NCBI GenBank assembly: GCA_021234155.1
Contig: JAJEKV010000083.1
Location: 3,002,241 to 3,066,240, forward strand
Source: Isoetes taiwanensis
Lineage: Eukaryota; Streptophyta; Lycopodiopsida; Isoetales; Isoetaceae
Length of the DNA stretch: 64,000 nucleotides
Reading direction: 5' to 3'
The translations under genes and the position numbers were made by a program. Positions within the stretch are counted from its first letter, which is position 1. The number at the start of each line of letters is the position of its first letter. The notes beneath the pieces were generated by a model. That model was not told the DNA's origin and searched no databases. It was given only the letters and a program-made list of their open reading frames with translations. Below, in pieces: positions 49,504 through 61,537 of the stretch.

Positions 49504-52002
49504 TGCTGCCATGCTATGGCAGCATGTAAGAGCCAAGCATATATTAGCACTAATCCTATCAGGTTGGTTCAATTTGCAAGATATTAGGAGAATGCTTCAC
49601 TAGCATACACTCAAGTTTGAAGAGCAAAGGAAGGACAATTGACTCAAGTCACTCAAGAGATGCAAAAGGTCAAACAAGCATAGGAAGTGTAGAGAAGAAG
49701 AGAAAGAAGAGCCCTTGAAGAGCATTCCATGGTATGTGATCATTTATGAGCTTGGCATCTTTGGCATTTTTTTTTATTTCCATCCTCATCCACTCCACCA
49801 TCCCAAATAGCATTGAACCTTGACTCCTTCCTCATACACCTCCCAAAGTCAAACTTGACCTTGAAAGTTCTTTCTAGTCAAAATACACCTTCATAAAACA
49901 CCCACTTGCTTCATCATCCACTAGTTCAAGAGAGACTTGACTTAGTCATAACTTTGCTTATGAAGTCAACATTCCATGCAACTTGAGCAAAATGTAGAGA
50001 GGCTTGCAAAATCCCTAAGGGAAATGCTAAAAATTCAAATATGCCTCAAAGATGCCTCAAAGATGCTCCACAAAATTTTTGGCTTCCTAATGAGCACTAG
50101 ATGTGCCAAGTCCCCCTACACCTTACTACACACATCACACCCATCACCATTTCATCCTTTTCATCTCAAACTCTCATTCAAATCAAAATTCATTTCAAAA
50201 TATCATTGTTGCCACATCACTTTTGACACCTCATCATTCACACACATCATCTCCACATCATTCTAAAATTTTTGACTAGAGAGAATTTTCAAATTCAAGT
50301 TGGGACACCGTCATCATTCCCATTGGCCATGTCATACTACCTAGCCATGCCATGTTTTTCAAATGCCACTTCATCCACTCCCCAAATTTTTCCAAACTCC
50401 AAAGAGCTCTATGGTGAAAAAAAAGACCCCGAGAATATTATAGGGCACAAAAAAGATTCCCCTAGAAAAAAGAATTTTGAGAAAAGGCCTTATTTTAGGC
50501 ATGGTATATGTGTTCTAGGGAATCGTGCCATAGGGTGTAAGGGGTGCAAAAATTTTCCTATCTACCCCCCCCTTAGCCTAATTTCTCTTCCAAGCCAATC
50601 CCCCCCTGCCGCGTGGAGCATCCGGGCGTGTGGGGCGATGGAGGTACCGAATCCCACGGACACTTGCATTTAATAATCAAAGAAATCAATTTTTTTGAGC
50701 CTTATATACTTTGTCTCTTCTAAATTGAATTGGGCACATGGGATATTTCTCTTGAACCGCGAAACCTAAACACGGAAAATGCCAAGATCCGTTCAAAGCG
50801 ACCTAACAAACCATTAATTCAGCACCCTAAACCGGCCGAATCATTATGTTTAATGCCATGAATGCTTAGTGCGGGCTAAAAAGACGAAGATTTGAAAGAA
50901 ATGATGAAGATTTCAACGGACGAGTACATTCTACAAAAGGGATTTTTTCGCACAGAGGATTTGGGAGGGCTTGAAGGCAAAGAAGATTTTTTGGCTTTGA
51001 AGAAGGACCGGCTTGACAACCTTGAGCTTGATCCTGACCTCCTATGTTTACCTTTGATCCGGATTATTGACTTAATTCTCCGGATTTTTTATGTGCACCT
51101 ATTTGATCCTGTGCCCAAGACCCCGAGCTTGGGATGTTATATTGTATCTTAAAAATGGCCGATTCAATTGAAAATCCGACCTTTGCGCGGCCGGTTTGTT
51201 TGAGTTGCTTTGTGATCTTTTCAAAAAAGCAAAAATTATCATAGCTTTATTGTCATAGCGTGAGTATCTAGTGCCCGTGCACATTGTTAGCTGTGTTTTG
51301 TCTACCTGTATCACAAACCCTTAGAAAGTGCAAAAGCCAAATCCCTGCATTGCAATGGAAAGTTGGCATTGTTAGAACATGAGGTATTGCACAACAAGTG
51401 TGGAGCATGGGAGAGCCACTGTTTGAACTTCAAATCCTGTCAAACAAAGTATGTGGAAGTAGACAGCATTAGATACACGTGCAGTTGACCCTTACAAAAC
51501 ATTATCTTTCAAGAACATTTTCTTCTTACAGTCTTAGGCTAAGAATTATCAAAAGAAAAAATTGGATCCTTTCTGGTCAAAAAGAATAGTTGGCCCTTGG
51601 TGTGCAGACAAATCTGAGAGAGATAGAGTTGATAGTCCCAAAAAATTCATCACCAATATCGAGTTCCAAATATCAGCTCTCTGTCAGGGATATTGACCAA
51701 AAATTGACTGGGTCAGTGATTTGAATCTCGCCCATCTAGCCTACTCTGACCTTGCTAAGCTTTTGCAGTCTGTTAGTGACAAGTGTTGAGAACATCAAGG
51801 AGTGATATCCACACCCATAGCCCCATAGATCACATTCTGCAAGAGATTTTGTGAGGCAGACTTTTTTCTCTTCAGGGAAACACACTCCTAGTGATCTTTT
51901 GTGATTCTTTTAAGAATTTTTGCACTTTCGAGTGGTTGCCTTAAGCAACCTGGAGGTTCTAAACCACCGAGGTTGAAGGTTTTGCCGGGAATACCTTCAA
52001 CA
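49504..52002 (+). repeat. LTR 2 (shared middle LTR)
   Basis: 2,499 bp. It serves as the 3' LTR of unit 1 and the 5' LTR of unit 2. No target duplication flanks it. It differs from LTR 1 and LTR 3 mainly at CAG/CTG positions. Confidence 0.88.
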
Positions 52003-52050
52003 TTTTGGAGGAGGAGTTCTACCGAGATCATCTTCACGGAATCTGGACTC

Positions 52051-53140
52051 ATGGCACCAAGAAGAGTTAATGAGACATCGAGCCCTCTTGAGACCACGGG
52101 ATAATCCAGGGAAGCTCTTGCTACACCCTCTTGTCACCATACAAGCAAGCTGCAGGCATGCCTTATCAATACTTCGAGTTAAATGTGCCTACTCAGGTCC
52201 ACTGTTTTTGATCCGAGCATGAATGCCAACAATTTCCTCAAGACCTTTGAAGAATACTATCAAGAATATGGTCACAAAAAAAGGTTTGTAAGTTTTACGA
52301 GTTTAAGAAATGTTTCAAGAATGATGAGGTAAGGGCTTGGTTAGAATATGTTATAGGTTTAGGCACCAATTCTTGGGAAGAACTGGTAAAAAGTTTCTAG
52401 CAAGGTTTGGAAGAGTCTTGGACCCTCAAGATTTAATATTTGAGTTGCAAACTTTTAGCATCAAACATGGTGAAAGTGTGCAGCGGTATGTCGAAAAGAT
52501 TCAATCACTATCTTGTCAAATGCCAAATCAATCATGTTCCTAACCATACATTGCATCTAGTGGCTTCTTTTATCGAGGGGATTGAGCAGCGGACCAAGAA
52601 TACACAAAAGCTTTTGAAGATTCAAAAGCAGGGAGGGATTTGATACAATACACAAGGCTTTCACCAAAGCTACTGAAATTGCTGATATGATATCATACTT
52701 ACCCGGATGAAATGCACTCACCAAGTGATCCTTTTTTCCAGTTATGGCGCGGGGGTGTATGGGATCAAAGACACATACTGTCTATGCTATCCAAAAGGAA
52801 AAGAAAAAGGTTAAGGTGGAAGATGATGAGGCTCCTGCGGCAGATGTAAGAGCGAGAGATCACCAAGGTATCCCGAGGCATTGGTTGAGGTAACTAAACA
52901 AGCTGCAAGAGTTGAAGAACTCAAAATTTGAAAAGAAAAACTTACCCCATGTGTGTGCCTTTGCTTTAGAGATACTCATTCTTCTGATTATTGCTGGTAT
53001 AGGCCATGCACTAAGTGTGGAAAAAAGAGGTCATTTTGGTAAAGAATGCCCTTTATGTGAATTTTGTAAGGTCATGGGACATTACGAGGATAGATCTGCG
53101 GTGTCAAAGAATATTTTGCCGGACACAAGAAAAATCTAAA
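52051..53140 (+). pseudogene. Gag polyprotein, array unit 2
   Basis: Same protein as in unit 1, starting at the ATG at 52051, but with many more small frame changes between 52075 and 52900, nearly all at CAG/CTG. The zinc-knuckle region (about 52970-53130) is clearer here: CTKCGKK followed in another frame by GHFGKECPLC and CKVMGHYED. Confidence 0.7.
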
Positions 53141-53438
53141 ATTGGTGAACCAAGTGCATCTATAAGGTTTGTGCGAGGAAGTTGAAGAGCAAGAGGAGAT
53201 TATGGCTGTCCACACCGAGGAAGGATGAATAATGCCAAAGAGAAAGAACCACAAGCTGAAGAAGTTGAGATTTTGAAACATAAAGATCTTTGAGCAAGCG
53301 GTTAATGCCTCCTCCTCCTGCTCAAAAATTTGTCAAGAAGGAAAAAAAGCGTGAGGATTTTGAATATTTATTGAAGAATTCTAAAATGCGTGTGGATTTG
53401 CGACCACGCTCAAGATAGCCCCTTCTTACAGAAGAAAG

Positions 53439-56400
53439 GTGCTCAATCTTACTAAGGAAGATGAGTTTGCCCTGACAAATCACATTGATGAGCACATGCT
53501 CACCCAGGAAGATAATGATCCTGGAGCTTTCACCTGTGTTGCTAAAATGGAAGGGAAAATATTAACCAAAGTTCTGCTAGATGGAGGATCACCCTTGAAC
53601 GTGATGCCACACCATGTCATGAGACTGTGTGGTCTAGAAATAGACAAGAAGGCTCCAATGATCTTGAAATCTTTCTCTAATTCTAAAATCAATCCAGTGG
53701 GAATAGTTAGCAATGTGCCTATTGATGTTGAAGGAATAATGGTTGCAGCTAACTTTGTGGTGGTTGCTTTTGAAGGAATAGGGGACAAATCAGATATTTA
53801 TGACTTACTTTTGGGCAGAAGGTGGCTTTCTACAGTAGATGCTAGGCCTGTGTGGTCAAAAGGAGAATGTACCATCTCAAATGGCAAGAAAAAGGTAACA
53901 TTGTATAATAAGTTAGGAGAGTTTGAAAGCATGAATTTCATTGAAGAAGAAATGTTGATATCACATCCATGTGGAGAATTTGAACTGGATACAGTAGAGT
54001 TGGAGTCTAGCATAAAAATCTCAAAGGAGTTGGCTTCAACCAGGTTGAGCAATTTTGCTTATTTATGGTTTGATGGTGGTGTTTCCAAAAGGCTTAATGT
54101 GGCATCTTCTGCTGCTATTCTCAAGGATGCCTCAAACAGGTTGCTGGCTAAAGTAGGAAGAATTTATCCTAATGTCACTTCTAATATGGCAGAATATAAG
54201 GCATTGATTGCAGGTCTTCAAGAGGCAAAAAATCTAAACATCAGGAATGTGATCATCTTTGGAGACTCTCAGCTCGTCTGTGAGGCAAATATCGAGGAGA
54301 ATATCGAGGGCAAGAATGAGGACATGTTGCAGCTCAAAAGTCAAGCCATCTTTGGGCCCTGAAGGATTTTGATACACAGGAACTCGCCATGTTCAAAGGG
54401 AGCCCGAGAATGGTGAAAGCCGGACTTCGTTGTCAGAAGTGTGCTCTTGGAACATTTGGTGAGGGAGCAATTCAAGAGGAGGAACTTGAGAGAAGAGATG
54501 CACAATAGCTATACCCCATCCTGGTAATCAATGCAAGTGAAGACAAGCAGGTAAGGGAAGTCAAGGTCAATAAGAAGGGTCTAGATAGGGTGTTATATGT
54601 TGGAGATTTGTTCAGAGAAGAGGATAATGCTTTGGTTACCAAATTTTTTGATGATTGGAAGGATGTCTTTGCTTGGGATTATGATGAGCTGGTGGGAATT
54701 GACAAAAGCATTTGTGAATTTGAAATTAAAATAAAGGGAGGTATGAAACCTGTCATACAAAAGCTAAGAAGAATCAATGCTTCTCTATTAGGTCTAATCA
54801 AGGAAGAATTATACAAAATGAAAGATCACGAGGTGTGATTCTTGAAATTGTGAACCACGAGTGGCTATCTTGCATTGTTCTGTTGAAAAGAAAAACAAGG
54901 CCATTAGGATCTGCATAGACTATAGAGATTTAAACAAAGCTACTTGTCAAAGATTGTTACCCTTTGCCATTTTGGAAGAGGTGTTGCATCTTTGTAGCGA
55001 GGCAAAGAAATTTACTCATTCTTAGATGGCTTTTTCGGGTTTTAATCGGATAAGCATCAAGGAAGGTGATCAGCCAAAAACTTCATTTATCACACCTTGG
55101 GGAACATTTGCCATGAAAAGAATGCCATTTGGATTGATGAATGCTTACGCAACATTCAAAGAGCCATGGATGCAATTTTAAAGAAATGCCCGACTAACAT
55201 TTTTTCGTGTATTTTTGGATGATCTTTGTTTGGGAACTTCTCTGGAAAGACATTTTGATATGCTAACCATGTTGTTTGACTTGTGTAGAAAGGGGGAGTG
55301 AGTTTGAACCCCAAAAAAGTGTGTTTTTTTTATCATCAAAAGGGGAATTGCTTGGGCATGTAGTATCTGGCGAGAATTCAAATATCGTGATGGGATTGAA
55401 GCCCTAAGAAAATTGACACCTCCAAAACCCTCAAACAGGTTAAGAGCTTCATAGGGATGACCAGCTTCTTGAGAATGTATGTCCCTCATTTTTCCCACAC
55501 CATAAGCCCAATCTCCAGCCTCACAAAGGTTGGGAAGTTCTCAAAAGTGAAAGCAAACACATCCTAGTAGATTGGGATGAGCAATGCCAAAATTCTTTTG
55601 ACAAAATCATTGATGCCATTTGCAAATCTATCCTGCTAAAACCTCACGATCTAGAAGCCCTTCAAAGCTTACATCAGTGTGACAAAGAAAGCAATTGGTG
55701 TGGCACTGTTACAAGGGGATCATGTGATTACTTTTGCAAGCAAGATGTGGTTACGATCTTTGAGATTAGATATCCCGGGTTGGAGAAGAGTCGCGGCAGC
55801 CACGATGTTTTTGATAGAAAGGCAAGGACATCTTCACGCAAAACAATCAGGTGCAAGTGCTCATGAGGCAAAATCCTTTTCACTCCTATTTGCAAAAAAA
55901 AGCAGCCAAAGGCCAAATTGTGCGGTGGGCTTGTAAGATCAAGCTTATGATATTCTTTGTAAAAAGGTGGTAAAGTTGATCGAGAATCCCAGCTCCTACC
56001 TTCCACTTGTGTTGTTTGAGCATGAAGATCAAGATGGTTTGTGTGTTGATGACAATCTAACAAACTTGATCTCTGTTGATCTGAAAAAACATTGATTGGC
56101 AATTTGACATCAGAAACTATTTGGAAAGCAATGAGTTACCTAAGAACTTGAGTGGCGGTCAAGAAAGGAGATTTAGGGACAAATGCAAGAAGTTCAGTCT
56201 AATTGAAGGGATCCTATGCAAAGTTGACAAGGAAGGAGTCTTCTTGAGATGTGTGGATAAGGAAGAGGCTAGAATGATAATTGAGGCGTGTCATGAGGGA
56301 GTTTGTGGAGGACACTTTGCAGCGCCAACCTAACACAAAAAGATTTTAAGGTCGGGATACTTTTGGCCTACTCTCTTTAAGGATTGTTATGAAGCTATAA

Positions 56401-57376
56401 AATGCTGCCACAAATGCAGTTTTTGGCAAAAGAACCTTGCAACAACCAGCTGCCACGACGCCATAATTTCCCTGGACCTTTTCAAATGTGGGGACTTGGA
56501 TTTTATAGGCCCCATAGACCCACCTTCCTCATTCGGCACCGGTTTATATTAGTTGCCACTGATTACTTTACCAAATGGGCGAGAGCAATTCCTTTGAGAG
56601 AAAGCCAATGCCCAAGCTACTTTTGCAAAGGTTTCTACATGAAAATATCATTGCGGTTGGTATCCCTTTCAAAATTGTTTTACGATAGAGGCAGCCAATT
56701 CATCAACCATACAATTGCATTACTTCTAGCCACCTTGAAAGTCAAACACACCAAGAGTTCATCCTATTACCCTCGGGGAAATGGCGGGCGAGAGTCAACC
56801 AATAAGACTCTCAAGTCAATCACGAAGAAGACCATCGGTGTTTCAAAGAAAGGATTGGCATTTGAAACTTCATGATGCACTTTGGGCATACAGAACTACC
56901 ATCAAAGTGGCTACAAAGCACACCCCTTTCAGTTTGGTGTATGGGATAGAATCTATATTGCCTATAAATTAGAGCTTCCATCACTCGGGGCCCTGCCTAT
57001 CGGATAAATTTGGAAATGGATAATGCTCTAAAAACAGTTGTGAGATTGATGCGGCTTGAGGAGCATAGATATGAAAATGCAATGCAATAATAAGGAAAAA
57101 GGCCAAGGATATTGCAGCCTTCAAAGCGACACATAAATTACGAGGGGAGTCTTGAAAGAAGGAGAGTTAGTGTTAAAATGGAACAAAGCAAGGGAAGATA
57201 TGGCAACAAAATTCGAAAATCTTTGGGAGGGACCATTTGAAGTAATAGGGGACGGTGGCAAGGATTCATATTGGCTGAAGGATATTGGCGATGGCGAGAG
57301 AATTGATGAACCCTATCAACATTGTGCACCTAAAAGGTATTGGCAACAACATGTTGCCCTTGCTCTATTCAACTGA
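53439..57376 (+). pseudogene. Pol polyprotein, array unit 2
   Basis: The first 924 bases (53439-54362) form one open frame of 307 codons carrying protease (DGGS at about 53582) and the whole archaeal-type RNase H with its acidic residues: WFDGGVSKR, SNMAEYKALIAGLQEA, IFGDSQLVCEA. RT follows (DWKDVFAWDYDELVGI near 54655, VFLDDLC near 55212), then degenerate RNase H (VTKKAIGVALLQ near 55680), then integrase (FRDKCKKFSLIEGILCKV near 56170, ACHEGVCGGHF, VATDYFTKWARAIPL near 56552, DRGSQF near 56682, ESTNKTL near 56792) and the GPY/F-like end (57152-57376). Integrase DD-E residues are all present. Frame breaks after 54362 again sit at CAG/CTG sites. Confidence 0.82.
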
Positions 57377-58035
57377 AATCTCTGTGGTAAAGATGTAGCT
57401 AGGTATAGTTAATACATATGGTTAAAACTAGATCAGTTAGGCTGTCTTAGTAAATGTAGTTACGCTTTAGGGTTATTATTTGTGTGTTAATGAATTTATA
57501 AGTGTTGCTATCGTTGTGATCAAGCTGAAGGAGTGAATTGATACTAATGATCATAGTTCCATGCGAGGTGCATCGAGCATGTGCATCACACATCTCTTCC
57601 ATTGCACTACATTGATCTCCATCATCACGGAGTTCTTGACATTGCCTCCACACCAGCAACTCACTCATACTAACAAGCTTTATCTTCACATGCGGGTGCA
57701 TTCCCATGTTTATCTCCATCGTCATCGATCAAGAGTTGACCTCATTGCATCGAAACTCCTCCTACATTGCCAATAAATTTCCCAAGGCTGTTTGTCATAC
57801 CACCATCCTGCAGACTTCTCATAACTAAAAGAGATTTATTTTCCATGCGGGTTCATCTGAAAGTAGCATCATATGCCGCGTTCATAATATCAAATCTATC
57901 ACCTTCCAATCCATATGCGGGTCATTGAGTTGCCAACCATATTCTCATATTGGCAAGCTGGAGAACATGTCAAGAGTCATCAAGCAGCTAGTCAAAGGGG
58001 CTGGAAGACCAGCCTTCTCTTTTTGTTTGGCATAA

Positions 58036-60519
58036 TCTTTTGCCATGCTATGGCGGCATGTAAGAACCAAGCATATATTAGCACTAATCCTATCAGTTTG
58101 GTTCAATTTGCAAGATATTAGGAGAATGCTTCACTAGCATACACTCAAGTTTGAAGAGCAAAGGAAGGACAATTGACTCAAGTCACTCAAAGAGATGCAA
58201 AAGGTCAAACAAGCATAGGAAGTGTAGAAAGAAGAGAAGAAGACCCTTGAAGAGCATTCCATGGTATGTGATCATTTATGAGCTTGGCATCTTTGGCATT
58301 TTTTTTTATTTCCATCCTCATCCACTCCACCATCCCAAATAGCATTGAACCTTGACTCCTTCCTCATACACCTCCCAAAGTCAAACTTGACCTTGAAAGT
58401 TCTTTCTAGTCAAAATACACCTTCATAAAACACCCACTTGCTTCATCATCCACTAGTTCAAGAGACTTGACTTAGTCATAACTTTGCTTATGAAGTCAAC
58501 ATTCCATGCAACTTGAGCAAAATGTAGAGGGCTTGCAAAATCCCTAAAGGAAATGCTAAAAATTCAAATATGCCTCAAAGATGCCTCAAAGATGCTCCAC
58601 AAAATTTTTGGCTTCCTAATGAGCACTAGATGTGCCAAGTCCCCCTACACCTTACTACACACATCACCCATCACCATTTCATCCTTTTCATCTCAAACTC
58701 TCATTCAAATCTAAATTCATTTCAAAATATCATTGTTGCCACATCACTTTTGACACCTCATCATTCACACACATCATCTCCACATCATTCTAAAAATTTT
58801 GACTAGAGAATTTTCAAATTCAAGTGGGCTGACCGTCATCATTCCCATTGGCCATGTCATACTACCTAGCCATGCCATGTTTTTCAAATGCCACTTCATC
58901 CACTCCCCAAATTTTTTTCCAAACTCCAAAGAGCTCTATGGTGAAAAAAGACCCCAGAATATTATAGGGCACAAAAAAAGATTCCCCTAGAAAAAAAGAA
59001 TTTTGAGAAAAGGCCTTATTTTAGGCATGGTATATGTGTTCTAGGGAATCGTGCCATAGGGTGTAAGGGGTGCAAAAATTTTCCTATCTACCCCTTAGCC
59101 TAATTTCTCTTCCAAGCCAATCCCCCCACACTTGGAGCATCAGTGTGGGGAGTGATGGAGAATACCGAATCCCACGTGGACACTGCACGCAATAATCAGA
59201 AGAAATCAATTTTTTGAGCCTTATATACTTTGTCTGCTAAATTGAATTGGGCCTGTGGGATATTTCTCTTCGAACTGCCAGAAACCTAAACCTGGAAAAT
59301 GCCAAGATCCGTTCAAAGCGACCTAACAAACCATTAATTCAGCACCTAAACCTGCCGAATCATTATGTTTAATGCCATGAATGCTTAGTGCGGGCTAAAA
59401 GACAGAAGATTTGAAGGAAATGATGAAGATTTCAACGGAACAGTACATTCTACAAAAGGGGATTTTTCGCACAGAGGATTTGGGAGGGCTTGAAGGCAAA
59501 GAAGATTTTTTGGCTTTGAAGAAGGACCAGCTTGACAACCTTGAGCTTGATCCTGACCTCCTATGTTTACCTTTGATCCGGATTATTGACTTAATTCTCC
59601 GGATTTTTTATGTGCACCTATTTGATCCTGTGCCCAAGACCCCGAGCTTGGGATGTTATATTGTATCTTCTGAGTGACTGATTCAATTGAAAATCCGACC
59701 TTTGCAGCAGTTTGTTTGAGTTGCTTTGTGATCTTTTCAAAAAAGCAAAAATTATCATAGCTTTATTGTCATAGCGTGAGTATCTAGTGCCCGTGCACAT
59801 TGTTAGCTGTGTTTTGTCTACCTGTATCACAAACCCTTAGAAAGTGCAAAAGCCAAATCCCTGCATTGCAATGGAAAGTTGGCATTGTTAGAACATGAGG
59901 TATTGCACAACAAGTGTGGAGCATGGGAGAGCCACTGTTTGAACTTCAAATCCTGTCAAACAAAGTATGTGGAAGTAAACGGACGTTAGATACCGCGTCT
60001 TGGTTGACCCTTACAAAACATTATCTTTCAAGAACATTTTCTTCTTACAGTCTTAGGCTAAGAATTATCAAAAGAAAAAATTGGATCCTTTCTGGTCAAA
60101 AAGAATAGTTGGCCCTTGGTGTGCAGACAAATCTGAGAGAGATAGAGTTGATAGTCCCAAAAAATTCATCACCAATATCGAGTTCCAAATATCAGCTCTC
60201 TGTCAGGGATATTGACCAAAAATTGACTGGGTCAGTGATTTGAATCTCGCCCATCTAGCCTACTCTGACCTTGCTAAGCTTTTGCAGTCTGTTAGTGACA
60301 AGTGTTGAGAACATCAAGGAGTGATATCCACACCCATAGCCCCATAGATCACATTCTGCAAGAGATTTTGTGAGGCAGACTTTTTTCTCTTCAGGAAACA
60401 CAATCCTAGTAATCTTTTGTGATTCTTTCTGGAATTTTTGCACTCAGAGTGGTTGCCTTAAGCAACCTGGAGGTTCTAAACCACTGAGGTTGAAGGTTTT
60501 GCCAGGAATACCTTCAACA
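58036..60519 (+). repeat. LTR 3 of the young Ty3 array
   Basis: 2,484 bp, ends TTCAACA and is followed by the ATTCT target duplication. The start is garbled (TCTTTTGCC for TGCTGCC), again at a CTG. Confidence 0.87.
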
Positions 60520-60524
60520 ATTCT
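60520..60524 (+). repeat. 5-bp target duplication ATTCT, right
   Basis: Partner of 41023-41027. Confidence 0.85.
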
Positions 60525-61053
60525 CATGAGGTCCCGGAGATTGTTCTCCAAGCACATGAAGGATTTGATGGAGGGCATTTTAGTGGCGATAACACGACAT
60601 GGAAAATCCTTTTGGCTGGCTATTTTTGGCCCACGCTGTTCAAAGACGCCACGCTCATGCGCACCAATGTGATATCTGCCGGTGGCGAGAGAAGGCCCGC
60701 GGCTGGTGGCGCTCTACCTTTTAACTCCAGGTTGCCACACCTCTACCCTCCAAAGAAATGGGAGATGGATTTTGTTGGGCCCATTGATCCATCTCGCTTG
60801 TAACTCCGTGCTTCGATATATTCTTGTTCTCACAATTTATGCCACTAAGTGGGCTAAAACTTGTCGTTACATTACGATAACACCAAGAAGCAACATGGCA
60901 CGAGTGCTCTACACACAAGTCATTACATGCTTAGACTGCCCCACGGAACTAGTGAGTGACAGGAGTGTTCATTTTTTCAATCACACAATTAAGGAACTCA
61001 TGGACTATTTGCACATCCATCATTGGAAGAGCACTCCATATTATCTACAAAGG
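60525..61053 (+). pseudogene. Older Ty3 element, integrase part
   Basis: Continues the element interrupted at 41027: zinc-binding region (AHEGFDGGHFSGDNT, GYFWPTLFKDA), the linker PPKKWEMDFVGPID near 60757, then frame-shifted catalytic core remnants (YATKWAKT near 60840, FNHTIKELMD near 60977, and a HHWKSTPYY stretch near 61020). It ends at the foldback element at 61054. Stops and frame changes make it inactive. No downstream LTR is recognisable after 61537. Confidence 0.75.
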
Positions 61054-61537
61054 AAATTTTTTAATATAATAATCAACACACAACTACAATTAACATTATT
61101 AACATAAACCATTGCATTTAACACATTTAAATTAAAATCCCCCCTTAAACCCCTTTTGGTTTGGGTGCATATTCCATCGGGGTTACTCCGGGCAATGAGA
61201 GCTGTCGGATTGGCATATTTGCCCTTTATTCCAAGATCTGGACCATAGATAGCGATCCTCGTTTGTGGGGTATGCATGTACAAGTTTTTGTATACTGTAT
61301 ATTAAGGTTTTCAAAATACTATAAGGTTTGAGAGAATGTACTTAATGGTGTTAATTTTGTACATGTATTGTAAATATATTTTGGGGCTCTCGCCTCCCTC
61401 ACGTAACCCGTGTGAATATGCACCCAAGCCAAAGGGGTTTTAAGGGGATTTTAATTTAAATGTGTTAAATGCAATGGTTTATGTTAATAATGTTAATTGT
61501 AGTTGTGTGTTGATTGTTATATTAAAAAAAAAAATTT
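61054..61537. mobile_element. 484-bp foldback element with ~120-bp inverted ends
   Basis: 61054-61173 and 61415-61537 are inverted copies with few differences: AATTAACATTATTAACATAA and TTTAACACATTTAAATTAAA occur in one arm and as complements in the other. The core (about 240 bp) has no ORF. It is inserted in the old element's integrase. A clear target duplication was not found because the ends are A/T homopolymers. Confidence 0.85.

Larger units (their letters stand above)
41028..60519 (+). mobile_element. Tandem Ty3/gypsy array: LTR-internal-LTR-internal-LTR
   Basis: Three LTRs of about 2.49 kb (41028-43512, 49504-52002, 58036-60519) enclose two internal regions (43513-49503 and 52003-58035). 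LTRs start TGCTGCC and end TTCAACA. One ATTCT target duplication flanks the whole array and none flanks the middle LTR, as expected if unequal recombination between LTRs duplicated one insertion. Each internal region codes Gag, protease, archaeal-type RNase H, RT, RNase H and integrase. The units are nearly identical outside CAG/CTG sites, so insertion and duplication are recent. A single full element would be about 11 kb. Confidence 0.88.

Noticed and set aside
43556-57376. Reading the young Ty3 element as an ancient pseudogene because of its many stops
   Set aside because: The LTRs and internal regions are nearly identical apart from CAG/CTG sites, which contradicts age. Units break at different places, each intact where the other is broken.
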